DNA of 64,000 bases from Bacteroidales bacterium UBA6192. GTDB lineage: Bacteria; Bacteroidota; Bacteroidia; Bacteroidales; F082. Of the stretch, positions 1 to 8,078 are shown piece by piece. Numbering within the stretch: the stretch's first letter is position 1; each line of letters begins with the position of its first letter. Under the pieces are notes generated by a model. That model ran no database searches. It was given only the letters and a program-made list of their open reading frames with translations, and had not been told where the DNA came from. Both the position numbers and the translations under genes were made by a program. Location of the stretch: contig DITE01000059.1 in the NCBI GenBank assembly GCA_002422725.1, positions 13,452 through 77,451 on the forward strand, in the 5' to 3' direction.

Positions 1-242
1 TTACCGTTCACCCCAACCCTTCGAAAGGAATTTTTAATATTGAGTTTGATGATTGGTCCGAAACTGTTTCCTTCAGTATCTTTAATCTTCACGGTCAGGC
101 TACCCTAAGGGAGTTTTCCTTTGACCCGGCCAGAGACGGAGATACCTATGTTTTGGATATGTCGTCGCAACCTGATGGCACCTATATCATGAAAATATCT
201 GGTGAGCAGGGAGTTATGGTCAAACGACTGATCAAGCGGTAG
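1..242 (+). CDS. C-terminal end of a T9SS-secreted protein (partial)
   Basis: The reading frame is open from base 3 to the TAG at 240-242; the gene starts before the window. The visible 79 residues begin with T-V-H-P-N-P-S-K-G and run through alternating beta strands to D-G-T-Y-I-M-K-I and a basic end. This is the layout of the type A sorting domain that sends Bacteroidota proteins through the type IX secretion system to the cell surface. The functional part of the protein lies outside the window, so its role cannot be stated. The next gene starts 40 bases downstream on the same strand and carries a type B sorting domain. Confidence 0.8.
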   Translation, partial: TVHPNPSKGIFNIEFDDWSETVSFSIFNLHGQATLREFSFDPARDGDTYVLDMSSQPDGTYIMKISGEQGVMVKRLIKR

Positions 243-281
243 AAAGAAGTATTGGATTATTGATGATAACCAGATTAACGC

Positions 282-2249
282 ATGAATTTTAAATCAACGC
301 TCTTTTCGCTCCTTATCGGAGGTGGATTATTATTGAATTTACACCAATCCTTAAAAGCTCAGGAGATTACTCCTTGCGATTATGTAAGGCCTCATGAGGC
401 CAACAACTGGACTTTTGGTGATAAAGCACTGATTGATTTCAATTCCAACAATCCTGTGGCATCGGTTATGCCCGGTGCCATAAACCTGCCCAATGGAGTT
501 GCCGGTATCAGTGATGAAAGTGGGCAATTACTCTTCTTTACGGATGGAATAAGGGTTTGGTCAAGTGGGTTTTATTACCTGAACGATGCCACCGATCTGA
601 TGGGTAACAATTTTTCTTCGCAATCGTCCATTATTGTCCCTCAGCCCAACAACCCAAACAAGTACTTCGTCTTTACTGTTGATATGTATATTCCTCCGGT
701 TTTCACAAAAGGAGTGCGGTATTCGATTATTGAACGCATCGATTATTCCTGGACTGTGACCGTAAAGAATGAGCCATTGCAAATGAGCAATTCTCAAAAG
801 ATAACTTCGGTTAAGACCGCAGATAATTCAGGCTACTGGGTTATCATACATGGATTTGGTGATGCCGGAGGAGATCGGTTCTTTGTGTATAAAATTGATG
901 CTTCAGGATTGAATCTCACACCCGTAATAACCCAGACTGGCACCTCACATCGTGGCAATGAGAACAACAATGGGGGGTACATGAAAACTTCTCCCGATGG
1001 CACAAAAATAGCACTTGTCATCCCACATGATGGAATAATAGAAGTTTTTGACTTCAATGCAAACGATGGTTCCATAACGGGTTGGAAAGGAAGCAATCCA
1101 GGAATGTACAATTATCCTTTCGGTGTTGAATTTTCGCCCGACAATTCCAAACTTTATGTGAGCACTTCACCATTAGGCGACAATATCAATTACCTGTATC
1201 AATTTGATTTGAACCAGCCTGACTTTCTGAATAATCCATTCATCGTCCATCAGTTTGCTACAAACCAGCAATCCGGTGCCGACAGTCTGATGGGAGCCTT
1301 GCAACTGGGTGTCGATGGCAAGATTTATCTGGCTAAATTCCGTAAGGGTGTACTCGAAAAACCAAATCTGGGGGTAATTTATAACCCTGACAGGGCAGGT
1401 GCTGCTTGCAATTACAACGCGCTGAATGGTGTTTCCAACAATGGATTAAGCCTCAATGGTGCTGGTAGCCTTATCGGGATGCCAAACTTTGTAACCAGTT
1501 TCCTCGACATCCCTCATTTCAGCTGGATAAACCATTGTCACACAAAAATTACCTACTTCAATCTGCGTAATGAGGCCAATATCAGCCAGATTAATTGGAA
1601 CTTTAATGATGGAAACTCTTCATCCAGTCAGCTACAGGCTGAATATATCTTCAGCGAACCTGGAACCTACACTGTGGAAGTTACAGAAACCTTCAACGGA
1701 CTAAATTTTTCAAAAAGCCGCGACATTACCATTTTCCCTTTGCCTGTAACAGATATTGGCGAAGGTTCGGATACCATTTATTTGCTTCCTAACTCCACTA
1801 TTCAGCTTGATGCGGGCGAATTTGATATTTATCTCTGGGAGCCCTCAGGATCAACAGGTCGTTATTTCGATGTAACAGAAGAAGGATGGGTTAAAGTAAC
1901 TGTTACTGATCTGAATTGTTGTAAAAATTCCGATTCGGTCTATGTGGTATTTGCGAACATATACCTGCCCAATGCTTTTAATCCGAACAGCACAGTGCAG
2001 CAAAACCGGAGCTTTAAGGTGATGGGAGCGACTTCTGCTCTGGCAAAGTTCAATTTCTACGTTTTCAACCGTTGGGGTCAGCTTGTATTTGAAACCAAAG
2101 ACCCTCTTGAAGGTTGGGATGGTAAGATGAAAGGCGAACTGGCTCCAATCGGCAGTTATGCATGGGTTGTAATTTACGAGAGTTTTGCCAGCAGCCTTCA
2201 GCCAGCAAAGAAGACAACCCAGCGCGGAACAGTTAACCTGATCTGGTAA
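282..2249 (+). CDS. Secreted protein with PKD-like domain and gliding-associated (T9SS type B) C-terminal domain
   Basis: A 655-residue exported protein. Residues 1-27 form a signal peptide ending L-K-A-Q. Residues about 60-410 contain repeated propeller-like motifs such as S-P-D-G-T-K-I-A and S-P-D-N-S-K-L-Y. A PKD-like stretch follows at about 415-490, with N-W-N-F-N-D-G and G-T-Y-T-V-E-V. The last 95 residues have the gliding motility-associated C-terminal (CHU) signature: Y-L-P-N-A-F-N-P-N, then F-N-R-W-G-Q-L-V-F and G-W-D-G-K, ending in a long beta strand. This domain is a type B T9SS signal. A surface or extracellular structural or binding role is likely; no catalytic motif is seen. A terminator follows at 2271-2300. 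Confidence 0.85.
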   Translation: MNFKSTLFSLLIGGGLLLNLHQSLKAQEITPCDYVRPHEANNWTFGDKALIDFNSNNPVASVMPGAINLPNGVAGISDESGQLLFFTDGIRVWSSGFYYLNDATDLMGNNFSSQSSIIVPQPNNPNKYFVFTVDMYIPPVFTKGVRYSIIERIDYSWTVTVKNEPLQMSNSQKITSVKTADNSGYWVIIHGFGDAGGDRFFVYKIDASGLNLTPVITQTGTSHRGNENNNGGYMKTSPDGTKIALVIPHDGIIEVFDFNANDGSITGWKGSNPGMYNYPFGVEFSPDNSKLYVSTSPLGDNINYLYQFDLNQPDFLNNPFIVHQFATNQQSGADSLMGALQLGVDGKIYLAKFRKGVLEKPNLGVIYNPDRAGAACNYNALNGVSNNGLSLNGAGSLIGMPNFVTSFLDIPHFSWINHCHTKITYFNLRNEANISQINWNFNDGNSSSSQLQAEYIFSEPGTYTVEVTETFNGLNFSKSRDITIFPLPVTDIGEGSDTIYLLPNSTIQLDAGEFDIYLWEPSGSTGRYFDVTEEGWVKVTVTDLNCCKNSDSVYVVFANIYLPNAFNPNSTVQQNRSFKVMGATSALAKFNFYVFNRWGQLVFETKDPLEGWDGKMKGELAPIGSYAWVVIYESFASSLQPAKKTTQRGTVNLIW

Positions 2250-2270
2250 AAGTATTGTTAAATCCTTTAG

Positions 2271-2300
2271 AAAGGGATGTTGCCGGCAACGTCCCTTTTT
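2271..2300 (+). terminator. Rho-independent terminator after the gliding-associated protein
   Basis: A 14-base arm at 2271-2284 pairs with 2285-2298 with one G-T wobble. The centre G-C-C-G-G-C would open as the loop, and a T-run follows. The hairpin overlaps the upstream element of the next gene's promoter (TTG at 2280-2282). Confidence 0.75.
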
Positions 2301-2310
2301 GTTATTTTTG
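2280..2310 (+). promoter_or_regulatory. Bacteroidota-type promoter for tex
   Basis: TTG at 2280-2282, 20 bases, then TATTTTTG (TAnnTTTG) at 2303-2310. Transcription should begin near 2316. This puts the first in-frame start (2277) outside the transcript and selects the ATG at 2328 for Tex. Confidence 0.7.
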
Positions 2311-2327
2311 TCCGAACCATTATCATT

Positions 2328-4475
2328 ATGCAGGAAATCACCTTTTATGCCAGTCAGCTTTTGGGCGAGTTTAATGTTCAATACCAATATATCAGGAATG
2401 TGTTGACATTGCTCTCCGAAGGAGCCTCCATACCATTTATTGCACGCTACCGGAAGGAAATGACCGGAACTATGAACGAAGAGGTGATTGCAGCCCTTCA
2501 GAAAAGATTTCAACAGCTGCTACAATTGGATAAACGGCGTGAAGCCATTCTTGAATCAATTCGCGAGCAGGAAAAACTTACTCCCGAACTGCAGCAGTTG
2601 GTTGAATCGGTCAAAACGATGCAGGAGCTCGAAGATATCTACCTGCCATATAAACCAAAGCGAAGAACAAAAGCCATTATTGCCCGCGAGAAAGGACTTG
2701 AACCTTTGGCTGACTTGATATTCTCGCAAAAGGTGGGAAATCTCAGCTCACATATCGCCGCTTTTATCAGTCCGTCAAAGGGGGTGGATAATCCGGATGA
2801 GGCTTTGGCCGGAGCACGTGATATTATTGCCGAACGGATAGCTGAAAACATGGATGCCCGGACTAAGCTCAGGGGTTTGTTTCAGCGAACTGCCGGAATC
2901 AGCTCAAAGCTTGTCAAAGGGAAGGAATCGGAAGCAGGAACCTACCATCAGTATTTTGACTGGAAGGAGCCTCTCGCCCATATGCCCTCGCACCGCTTGC
3001 TGGCAGTGCTAAGGGCCGAGAATGAAGGCTTATTGAAAGTAAATGTTGAGGTGGACGACGAAAAAGCGATCGATTTACTTGAGAAACAATTTGTCAGGTC
3101 AAATGGCGAATCAGCCGGGCATATCCGCCTCGCTGCAGCTGATTCGTGGAAAAGATTGCTTTCCCCTTCACTCGAAAACGAGATCAGGGCGATGTATAAG
3201 GAAAAGGCCGACGAAGTGGCAATCAGGGTGTTTACCGAAAACCTGCGTCAGTTACTTATGGCTCCTCCATTGGGGCAGAAAAGGGTGCTGGCCGTTGACC
3301 CTGGCTTTCGGACAGGATGTAAAATTGTGATTCTCGATCAGCATGGTTCTTTATTGCATAATGAAACAATTTACCCCCACCCACCCGAACATCAGGTAAA
3401 ACAATCCGTGCAAAAGCTGAAAACCCTTGTCAATTCGTATCAGGTTGATGTGATTGCCATTGGGAATGGTACAGCAGGGCGTGAAACGGAAGATCTGGTC
3501 AGGGGTATTCAGTTCGACCGCGACCTGATTGCCCTGATGGTGAACGAAAGTGGAGCATCGGTTTATTCTGCCTCTAAAGTTGCCCGCGATGAATTTCCCG
3601 ATTATGACATCACAGTGCGAGGTGCAGTAAGCATCGGACGACGCTTGATGGATCCGCTGGCTGAGTTGGTAAAGATTGATCCGAAATCCATTGGGGTGGG
3701 CCAATACCAGCACGATGTTGATCAGAAAGCGTTGCAGGAGAGTCTCGTTTTTACAGTTGAAAGCTGTGTAAATGCCGTTGGTGTTGAGCTGAATACAGCA
3801 AGTGAACAGCTGTTGTCGTATGTTTCGGGCATTGGATCACAGCTTGCTTCAAATATCATTGCATTCCGGCAGTCGAACAAAGGTTTCAGAAATCGAGGCG
3901 AATTGTTGAAGGTTCCACGGCTAGGCGAAAAAGCATTTGAACAATGTGCCGGATTCCTTCGCATTCGGGGGGGTGAGAATCCGCTGGATGCCAGTGCCGT
4001 GCATCCGGAGAGTTACCATATCGTCAATCAGATTGCCAAAAAGACTTCAAAAGACCTTCATGCGCTTATCGGACAGAAAGATATCAGGCAATTCGTAAAT
4101 CCTTCTGATTACCTGTCGGAGAAAACAGGCATGGAAACCATCAACGATATTCTCAACGAACTTGAAAAACCTGGCCGTGACCCACGCCAGCAATTTGAGA
4201 TGTTCGAATTCTCGAAAGATGTTCGTAATATCAATGACCTGAAGCCTGGCATGGAACTCAATGGCATAGTCACCAATATCACGGCTTTTGGGGCTTTTGT
4301 GGATATCGGGGTGCATCAGGACGGGCTTGTGCATGTGAGCCAGATGGCCGATCGGTTTATTCGGGACCCCAATCAGGTTGTTAAGCTGAATCAAAAGGTT
4401 AGGGTGCAGGTGGTTGCCATAGATATTGACCGTAACAGAATCAGCCTCACCATGAAATTGGGTAAACTAACATAA
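2328..4475 (+). CDS. tex: Tex-family RNA-binding transcriptional accessory protein
   Basis: A cytoplasmic nucleic-acid-binding protein of 715 residues, the usual Tex length. Order of domains: helical N-terminal Tex region; a YqgF-like RNase H fold from about residue 318 (R-V-L-A-V-D-P-G-F-R-T-G); a helix-hairpin-helix pair around 490-545 (S-G-I-G-S-Q-L-A); and a C-terminal S1 domain at about 640-715 (G-I-V-T-N-I-T-A-F-G-A-F-V-D-I-G). The family is linked to transcription and RNA quality control, but its exact role is not settled. The frame is open from 2277, but the promoter at 2280-2310 makes the ATG at 2328 (M-Q-E-I-T-F) the likely start. The next gene follows 30 bases downstream. Confidence 0.93.
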   Translation: MQEITFYASQLLGEFNVQYQYIRNVLTLLSEGASIPFIARYRKEMTGTMNEEVIAALQKRFQQLLQLDKRREAILESIREQEKLTPELQQLVESVKTMQELEDIYLPYKPKRRTKAIIAREKGLEPLADLIFSQKVGNLSSHIAAFISPSKGVDNPDEALAGARDIIAERIAENMDARTKLRGLFQRTAGISSKLVKGKESEAGTYHQYFDWKEPLAHMPSHRLLAVLRAENEGLLKVNVEVDDEKAIDLLEKQFVRSNGESAGHIRLAAADSWKRLLSPSLENEIRAMYKEKADEVAIRVFTENLRQLLMAPPLGQKRVLAVDPGFRTGCKIVILDQHGSLLHNETIYPHPPEHQVKQSVQKLKTLVNSYQVDVIAIGNGTAGRETEDLVRGIQFDRDLIALMVNESGASVYSASKVARDEFPDYDITVRGAVSIGRRLMDPLAELVKIDPKSIGVGQYQHDVDQKALQESLVFTVESCVNAVGVELNTASEQLLSYVSGIGSQLASNIIAFRQSNKGFRNRGELLKVPRLGEKAFEQCAGFLRIRGGENPLDASAVHPESYHIVNQIAKKTSKDLHALIGQKDIRQFVNPSDYLSEKTGMETINDILNELEKPGRDPRQQFEMFEFSKDVRNINDLKPGMELNGIVTNITAFGAFVDIGVHQDGLVHVSQMADRFIRDPNQVVKLNQKVRVQVVAIDIDRNRISLTMKLGKLT

Positions 4476-4505
4476 TTTTAAAAGAAACTTAGCGTTTCAC
4501 AACAG

Positions 4506-5189
4506 ATGACACATACTTCTAAAATAGTAACCCTGCTTTTGGTGGCTACCTTAATCACAGCATTTTTGCCGGTGACCGTGCATGCACAGATGATAAAAGG
4601 GCAGGTGATGGGAGGTTTCAATTTGGCTCAGGTTGATGGAGATGAGGTGTATGGGTACAAACGAATTGGCGGAAATCTGGGTGTGGGAGCAATAATTCCG
4701 CTGGGGAAAAACTGGGACATCTCACTTGAAACATCTTTCAATCAAAAGGGAGCCTTTCAGAAGCCACAGTATGAAAGCGATTCGTTGAATGGAGCCTATG
4801 AAATCCGGCTTAATTATGTAGAAGTGCCGGTGCTGATTCACTACACCGATAAAGAGTTTATTACTGGTGGACTTGGTTTTTCGTGGGGAAGACTTGTGGG
4901 TGCACGCGAGTACGAACATGAACGGCTAACAGCGACAACAGCCAACAATGGTGTGTATAACCTAAATGATTTTTGTATTGTGCTTGATTTACGCATCCGT
5001 TTGGTCGACAGGTTGAAGTTTAATTTCAGATATCAGTATTCCATGGTTAAGATCAGGGAGCGTGAGTATAGCAACCTGGCAAACGAATCCTGGAACCGAA
5101 ATCAGTTTAACAATCTGCTTACTTTCAGGTTAGTTTATGTTTTTAACGAACCTCTTGGCAGCCAACGCCCTGCAAAACTTACCGAATGA
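4506..5189 (+). CDS. Outer membrane beta-barrel protein (PorT-like fold)
   Basis: A 227-residue protein with an N-terminal signal peptide of about 28 residues ending V-H-A-Q. The rest is alternating amphipathic strands with many Gly, Tyr and Phe residues (for example G-G-F-N-L-A-Q-V-D-G, L-E-T-S-F-N-Q-K-G, L-N-Y-V-E-V-P-V-L). This pattern is typical of the small outer membrane beta-barrel family common in Bacteroidota. The L-x-Y-x-E-x-P strand is a hallmark of the PorT/OMP_b-brl_2 group. It is probably an 8- to 10-strand barrel. The substrate is unknown. Its stop overlaps the start of the next gene by four bases, so the two are co-transcribed. Confidence 0.8.
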   Translation: MTHTSKIVTLLLVATLITAFLPVTVHAQMIKGQVMGGFNLAQVDGDEVYGYKRIGGNLGVGAIIPLGKNWDISLETSFNQKGAFQKPQYESDSLNGAYEIRLNYVEVPVLIHYTDKEFITGGLGFSWGRLVGAREYEHERLTATTANNGVYNLNDFCIVLDLRIRLVDRLKFNFRYQYSMVKIREREYSNLANESWNRNQFNNLLTFRLVYVFNEPLGSQRPAKLTE

Positions 5190-5686
5190 AGCAGACTGAC
5201 GGGTGGATCGAAAAACTTGGTTTAATCGCGCATCCTGAAGGAGGATACTATCGTGAGGTTTACCGATCTGCTGACTTACTGAAGGCAAGCTGTCTACCGG
5301 CTCCATTTGAAGGTGAACGATCCGTATCAACAGCAATCTATTATTTACTTGAACAAAACGATTTTTCCGCTTTTCACAGGATCAACTCTGATGAAATCTG
5401 GCACCATTATGCAGGTGGCATACTGACCATTTATAGTATCGAACCTGGCTTGGGAGAGTTGAGCATTCAGTATTTGGGCGTGGATGATGACAAATCAACT
5501 CCCATGCTGGTAATCCCTCACGGACATTGGTTCGCTGCCCAACCGGCTCAAAATTGTGACTTTGTGTTGGTGGGCTGCACTGTTGCCCCAGGCTTCGATT
5601 TTGCTGACTTTCAGCTTGCTGAAAGGAAAACCCTGACAAATCAGTTTCCACAACATGCAGATCTGATCAATGCGTTGACCCGTTGA
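5186..5686 (+). CDS. DUF985-family cupin
   Basis: A 166-residue cytoplasmic cupin. The family signature is clear: H-P-E-G-G-Y-Y-R-E-V-Y-R near the N terminus, then S-T-A-I-Y-Y-L-L, F-S-A-F-H-R-I-N-S-D-E-I-W-H-H-Y-A-G and P-H-G-H-W-F-A-A-Q-P. Relatives such as yeast Yml079w bind small molecules in a single cupin barrel, but no reaction is established. The ATG overlaps the previous gene's TGA. The 3' end overlaps the convergent amidotransferase-like gene by 20 bases. Confidence 0.88.
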   Translation: MKQTDGWIEKLGLIAHPEGGYYREVYRSADLLKASCLPAPFEGERSVSTAIYYLLEQNDFSAFHRINSDEIWHHYAGGILTIYSIEPGLGELSIQYLGVDDDKSTPMLVIPHGHWFAAQPAQNCDFVLVGCTVAPGFDFADFQLAERKTLTNQFPQHADLINALTR

Positions 5687-6494
5687 CTTTTACATCGTTT
5701 CTTAGCTGATAATCGATTGCCTCACGGAGAAAACTTTCTGCTATACGGCCCGAAAGTTCATCACTGTAATCCATCCATTCAGGATGCCATTGAACAGCAA
5801 GCATAAACTCCCTGTCCTGACTATCATCCCATTCAATCGCTTCGACCAGCTTATCGGCAACACAAATTGCTGAAACCTTTAGTCCTCCTCCCAGTTGATG
5901 AATGCCCTGATGGTGATTGCTGGCTACCTGCTGATTTGGATTCTTGGATAGGGTTGACAAGAAACCTGTTTCAATCAACTCAATTTCATGACTGGCCCAA
6001 TCTTCATTGCCAACACGATGTGTTTCGCCGCTTTTAAAGTCTTCCGGCAAATCAATATACAAGGTTCCGCCCTGTGCCACATTGATGAGTTGCATTCCTC
6101 TGCATATGCCCAGAACCGGCATATTGAGAAACACAGCCCTGTCAAAAACAGCAAACTCAAGGCTGTCGCGGCTCTGATCAAAAATACCGCAACGCAATGT
6201 GTCGGACTCCTTCCCGTAACGACCCGGATAAACATCATTGCCGCCAGTTAAAAGAAGGGCATGGCAGCTGTCGAGGGCTGTAAGTGCATCTTCTCCGGTG
6301 TATTGCGACAAATCTATAAACCTGAACGGGATGTTTTGATGTTGCAGCCACAAACTGTACTTTTTTTCTGTCTTTCTTTCTTTTGAAATGGCAATTGTAA
6401 GTGTCTTCTGTTCCGAAGGCTTCGGGGTGACGCACGATTGCAGAAGGAGACCAAACAATGATCCAAGCAGGATAATACACCTCAAGTTTGTCAT
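5667..6494 (-). CDS. Exported lipoprotein with class I glutamine amidotransferase (peptidase C26) fold
   Basis: A 275-residue protein from the ATG at 6494. Residues 1-21 form a lipoprotein signal (L-L-G-S-L-F-G-L-L-L-Q-S-C, acylated Cys21). The rest matches the gamma-glutamyl hydrolase/PuuD group: G-G-N-D-V-Y-P-G-R-Y-G near 84-94, the nucleophile elbow G-I-C-R-G-M-Q with Cys131, and the catalytic His-x-Glu in Q-W-H-P-E-W near 240. It should cleave gamma-glutamyl amide bonds, but outside the cytoplasm, which is unusual for PuuD-like bacterial members. The frame is open up to 6599, but a promoter at 6526-6533 places transcription start below that and supports 6494. The substrate is unknown. Confidence 0.8.
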   Translation of the reverse strand: MTNLRCIILLGSLFGLLLQSCVTPKPSEQKTLTIAISKERKTEKKYSLWLQHQNIPFRFIDLSQYTGEDALTALDSCHALLLTGGNDVYPGRYGKESDTLRCGIFDQSRDSLEFAVFDRAVFLNMPVLGICRGMQLINVAQGGTLYIDLPEDFKSGETHRVGNEDWASHEIELIETGFLSTLSKNPNQQVASNHHQGIHQLGGGLKVSAICVADKLVEAIEWDDSQDREFMLAVQWHPEWMDYSDELSGRIAESFLREAIDYQLRNDVKVNGSTH

Positions 6495-6525
6495 ACTTTG
6501 ACTGATTTGGTATTTCAAAGCTACG

Positions 6526-6533
6526 ATTTTTTT
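6526..6533 (-). promoter_or_regulatory. Promoter -7 element for the amidotransferase-like lipoprotein
   Basis: TAGCTTTG on the minus strand (TAnnTTTG) lies 32 bases before the ATG at 6494 and directly after the trmN6 stop codon. No clear TTG was found 19-21 bases upstream. Confidence 0.5.
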
Positions 6534-6534
6534 A

Positions 6535-7251
6535 TCACAGACCGAGATAATAATCTTGATGCAAATCAATATATTGTTTTGTAAATCGGCCATCAGCATG
6601 GCGAATCACAAACTCTTCCGGGCATTTTTGGGTGCTTTTTTGCAGGCTTAGTTCCAGGTTCATGCGGTTTGGCTGCCGGCCTTCAACCGAGATAATGTCC
6701 ATCCTGTTTTGTTCGTAAAGTCCATGTTTTTCGGCCAGTTTGATAAAATTTAGCCCTTCGTTATGCGGTAAAACGAGACAAAGTCTTCCTGAAGGTTTTA
6801 ACAAACGAAGCGTTCCGGTAATCAACTCATGAAACGAGAGCGTGTCGGTGTGTCGGGCAAGGTTTCGCCTCTGATGCCTGGTTTTGTAAAATGAGGTAAA
6901 AAAGGGCGGGTTAGAAACGATAAGGCAGTATTTTTTTTCACTATGCAAACTAAAATCAGTAAAGTCAGCTTTCGTTGCTTTTAGCCGGTTGTTCCATTGT
7001 GAACATGCAAAATTAAAAGTGGCTTCTTCAACTGAATGCTGATCAATGTCGATTGCCTCAATCCTGGCGGCTGAGCGTTGGGCAAGCATCAGGGCAAGAA
7101 TACCCGATCCTGTCCCCACATCAAGTATTTCAACAGCCTCCCATGGTGTTATCCAGGCACCAAGCAAAACAGCATCGGTTCCCACTTTCATGGTCGAACG
7201 GTGGTGCATCAGGCTAAAATGCCGGAAATGAAATGGCCTGCCAGGCTGCAT
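6535..7251 (-). CDS. trmN6: tRNA1(Val) (adenine(37)-N6)-methyltransferase TrmN6
   Basis: A 238-residue class I SAM-dependent methyltransferase. The opening F-R-F/F-H-F-like segment followed by K-V-G-T-D-A-V-L-L-G-A-W is typical of TrmN6 (YfiC). The SAM loop L-D-V-G-T-G-S-G-I-L-A-L is near residue 43-54. The N6-adenine catalytic motif N-P-P-F-F is near 114. The enzyme methylates A37 of tRNA1(Val) in the cytoplasm. It starts one base after the rimM stop codon, so the two are surely one transcript. Confidence 0.9.
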   Translation of the reverse strand: MQPGRPFHFRHFSLMHHRSTMKVGTDAVLLGAWITPWEAVEILDVGTGSGILALMLAQRSAARIEAIDIDQHSVEEATFNFACSQWNNRLKATKADFTDFSLHSEKKYCLIVSNPPFFTSFYKTRHQRRNLARHTDTLSFHELITGTLRLLKPSGRLCLVLPHNEGLNFIKLAEKHGLYEQNRMDIISVEGRQPNRMNLELSLQKSTQKCPEEFVIRHADGRFTKQYIDLHQDYYLGL

Positions 7252-7252
7252 G

Positions 7253-7780
7253 TCAGGTTTTCAGATAAAGTTCGATAAGCCCTGTAGGAGCATCAATCTG
7301 AATGGTTTTTGCTGTTTTATTTATTTCAGTGACAATCTCTTCATTCATCGGTATTAAAATTTCCTGATCATCCTTCAAAATCTGGATCAGATTGTGCATC
7401 GGCAATTCAATGATCTGATCAACCTTGCCCAGATATCCGAAATGGATATCGGTAACATCAAACCCAATCAGTTCGTTCGAATAGAATTCGTCTTCCTCCA
7501 ATGCGGGCAACAGGCTCTCAGGAAGATAAATTGACCGTCCGCAAAGCCAGTTTGCTTTTTCAACGCTGTTGATATCCTGCAAGGCAACAATGGCTTTTTT
7601 GCCACCAACCCTGATCGATTCGATGAAGTATGGAATCAAACTGCGGTTAATCTCAATAAAAAACATATGAATATGCTCGAAGGCGTAGGGGTCATCAACA
7701 TCGATGATGATTGCCAGTTCGCCCTTTACACCATGTGTTTTGTTTACTTTTCCGAATTGGAAGTATCCTTGTTTTACCAT
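7253..7780 (-). CDS. rimM: Ribosome maturation factor RimM
   Basis: A 175-residue 30S assembly factor of normal length. The N-terminal RimM domain begins G-K-V-N-K-T-H-G-V-K-G-E-L. The C-terminal PRC-barrel carries F-Y-S-N-E-L-I-G-F-D-V and I-L-I-P-M-N-E-E-I-V. RimM binds ribosomal protein S19 and helps mature the 16S head. rpsP, its frequent neighbour, is not beside it here; instead a promoter (7798-7805) lies directly upstream and trmN6 follows. Confidence 0.95.
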   Translation of the reverse strand: MVKQGYFQFGKVNKTHGVKGELAIIIDVDDPYAFEHIHMFFIEINRSLIPYFIESIRVGGKKAIVALQDINSVEKANWLCGRSIYLPESLLPALEEDEFYSNELIGFDVTDIHFGYLGKVDQIIELPMHNLIQILKDDQEILIPMNEEIVTEINKTAKTIQIDAPTGLIELYLKT

Positions 7781-7797
7781 AAAAATCCTTTATCGGA

Positions 7798-7805
7798 CAA
7801 AAATA
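7798..7805 (-). promoter_or_regulatory. Promoter -7 element for rimM-trmN6
   Basis: TATTTTTG on the minus strand, 17 bases before the rimM ATG. The upstream element is weak (TTTC). Confidence 0.55.
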
Positions 7806-8058
7806 ATCCAATTTGCGCAGAAATCCCGTCCCTTTTGGCCCTCTTGGGCAGAAATGTCTGTTTGATTGATATGTTGCCATGATAAAGGGTGCTTAAAAGA
7901 CGAATCCTTTCAGAAACAATGCTTTTGTTTCTGTCGAAGAACTCGATTTTCATCAAGGCTTTCGCTCCCTAACTGACTGCGGTTAATACTTCAAGACGCC
8001 TTTATTTGTACAAAGATCAATTCACAAGCATCGGAAAATTTCATGACGCGGCTTTTCG

Positions 8059-8066
8059 TATTTTTG
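8059..8066 (+). promoter_or_regulatory. Promoter -7 element for dipeptidyl peptidase III
   Basis: TATTTTTG at 8059-8066. Transcription would start near 8072, leaving a very short leader before the ATG at 8079 or 8085. Confidence 0.55.
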
Positions 8067-8078
8067 CCCACTTAAATA

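Larger units (their letters stand above)
7781..8078. other. Divergent intergenic region between rimM and DPP III
   Basis: This 298-base gap holds the outward-facing promoters for rimM (minus) and the dipeptidyl peptidase (plus). The short open frames here lack recognisable protein features. I see no RNA gene or repeat. Confidence 0.5.

Noticed and set aside
1851..2513. A 220-codon open frame on the minus strand
   Set aside because: It lies opposite the end of the gliding-associated protein and the start of tex, both of which have clear domains; the antisense product has no recognisable motif.
7774..7956. A 60-codon minus-strand frame just upstream of rimM, where rpsP might be expected
   Set aside because: The product does not resemble ribosomal protein S16, and it overlaps the rimM promoter and start.
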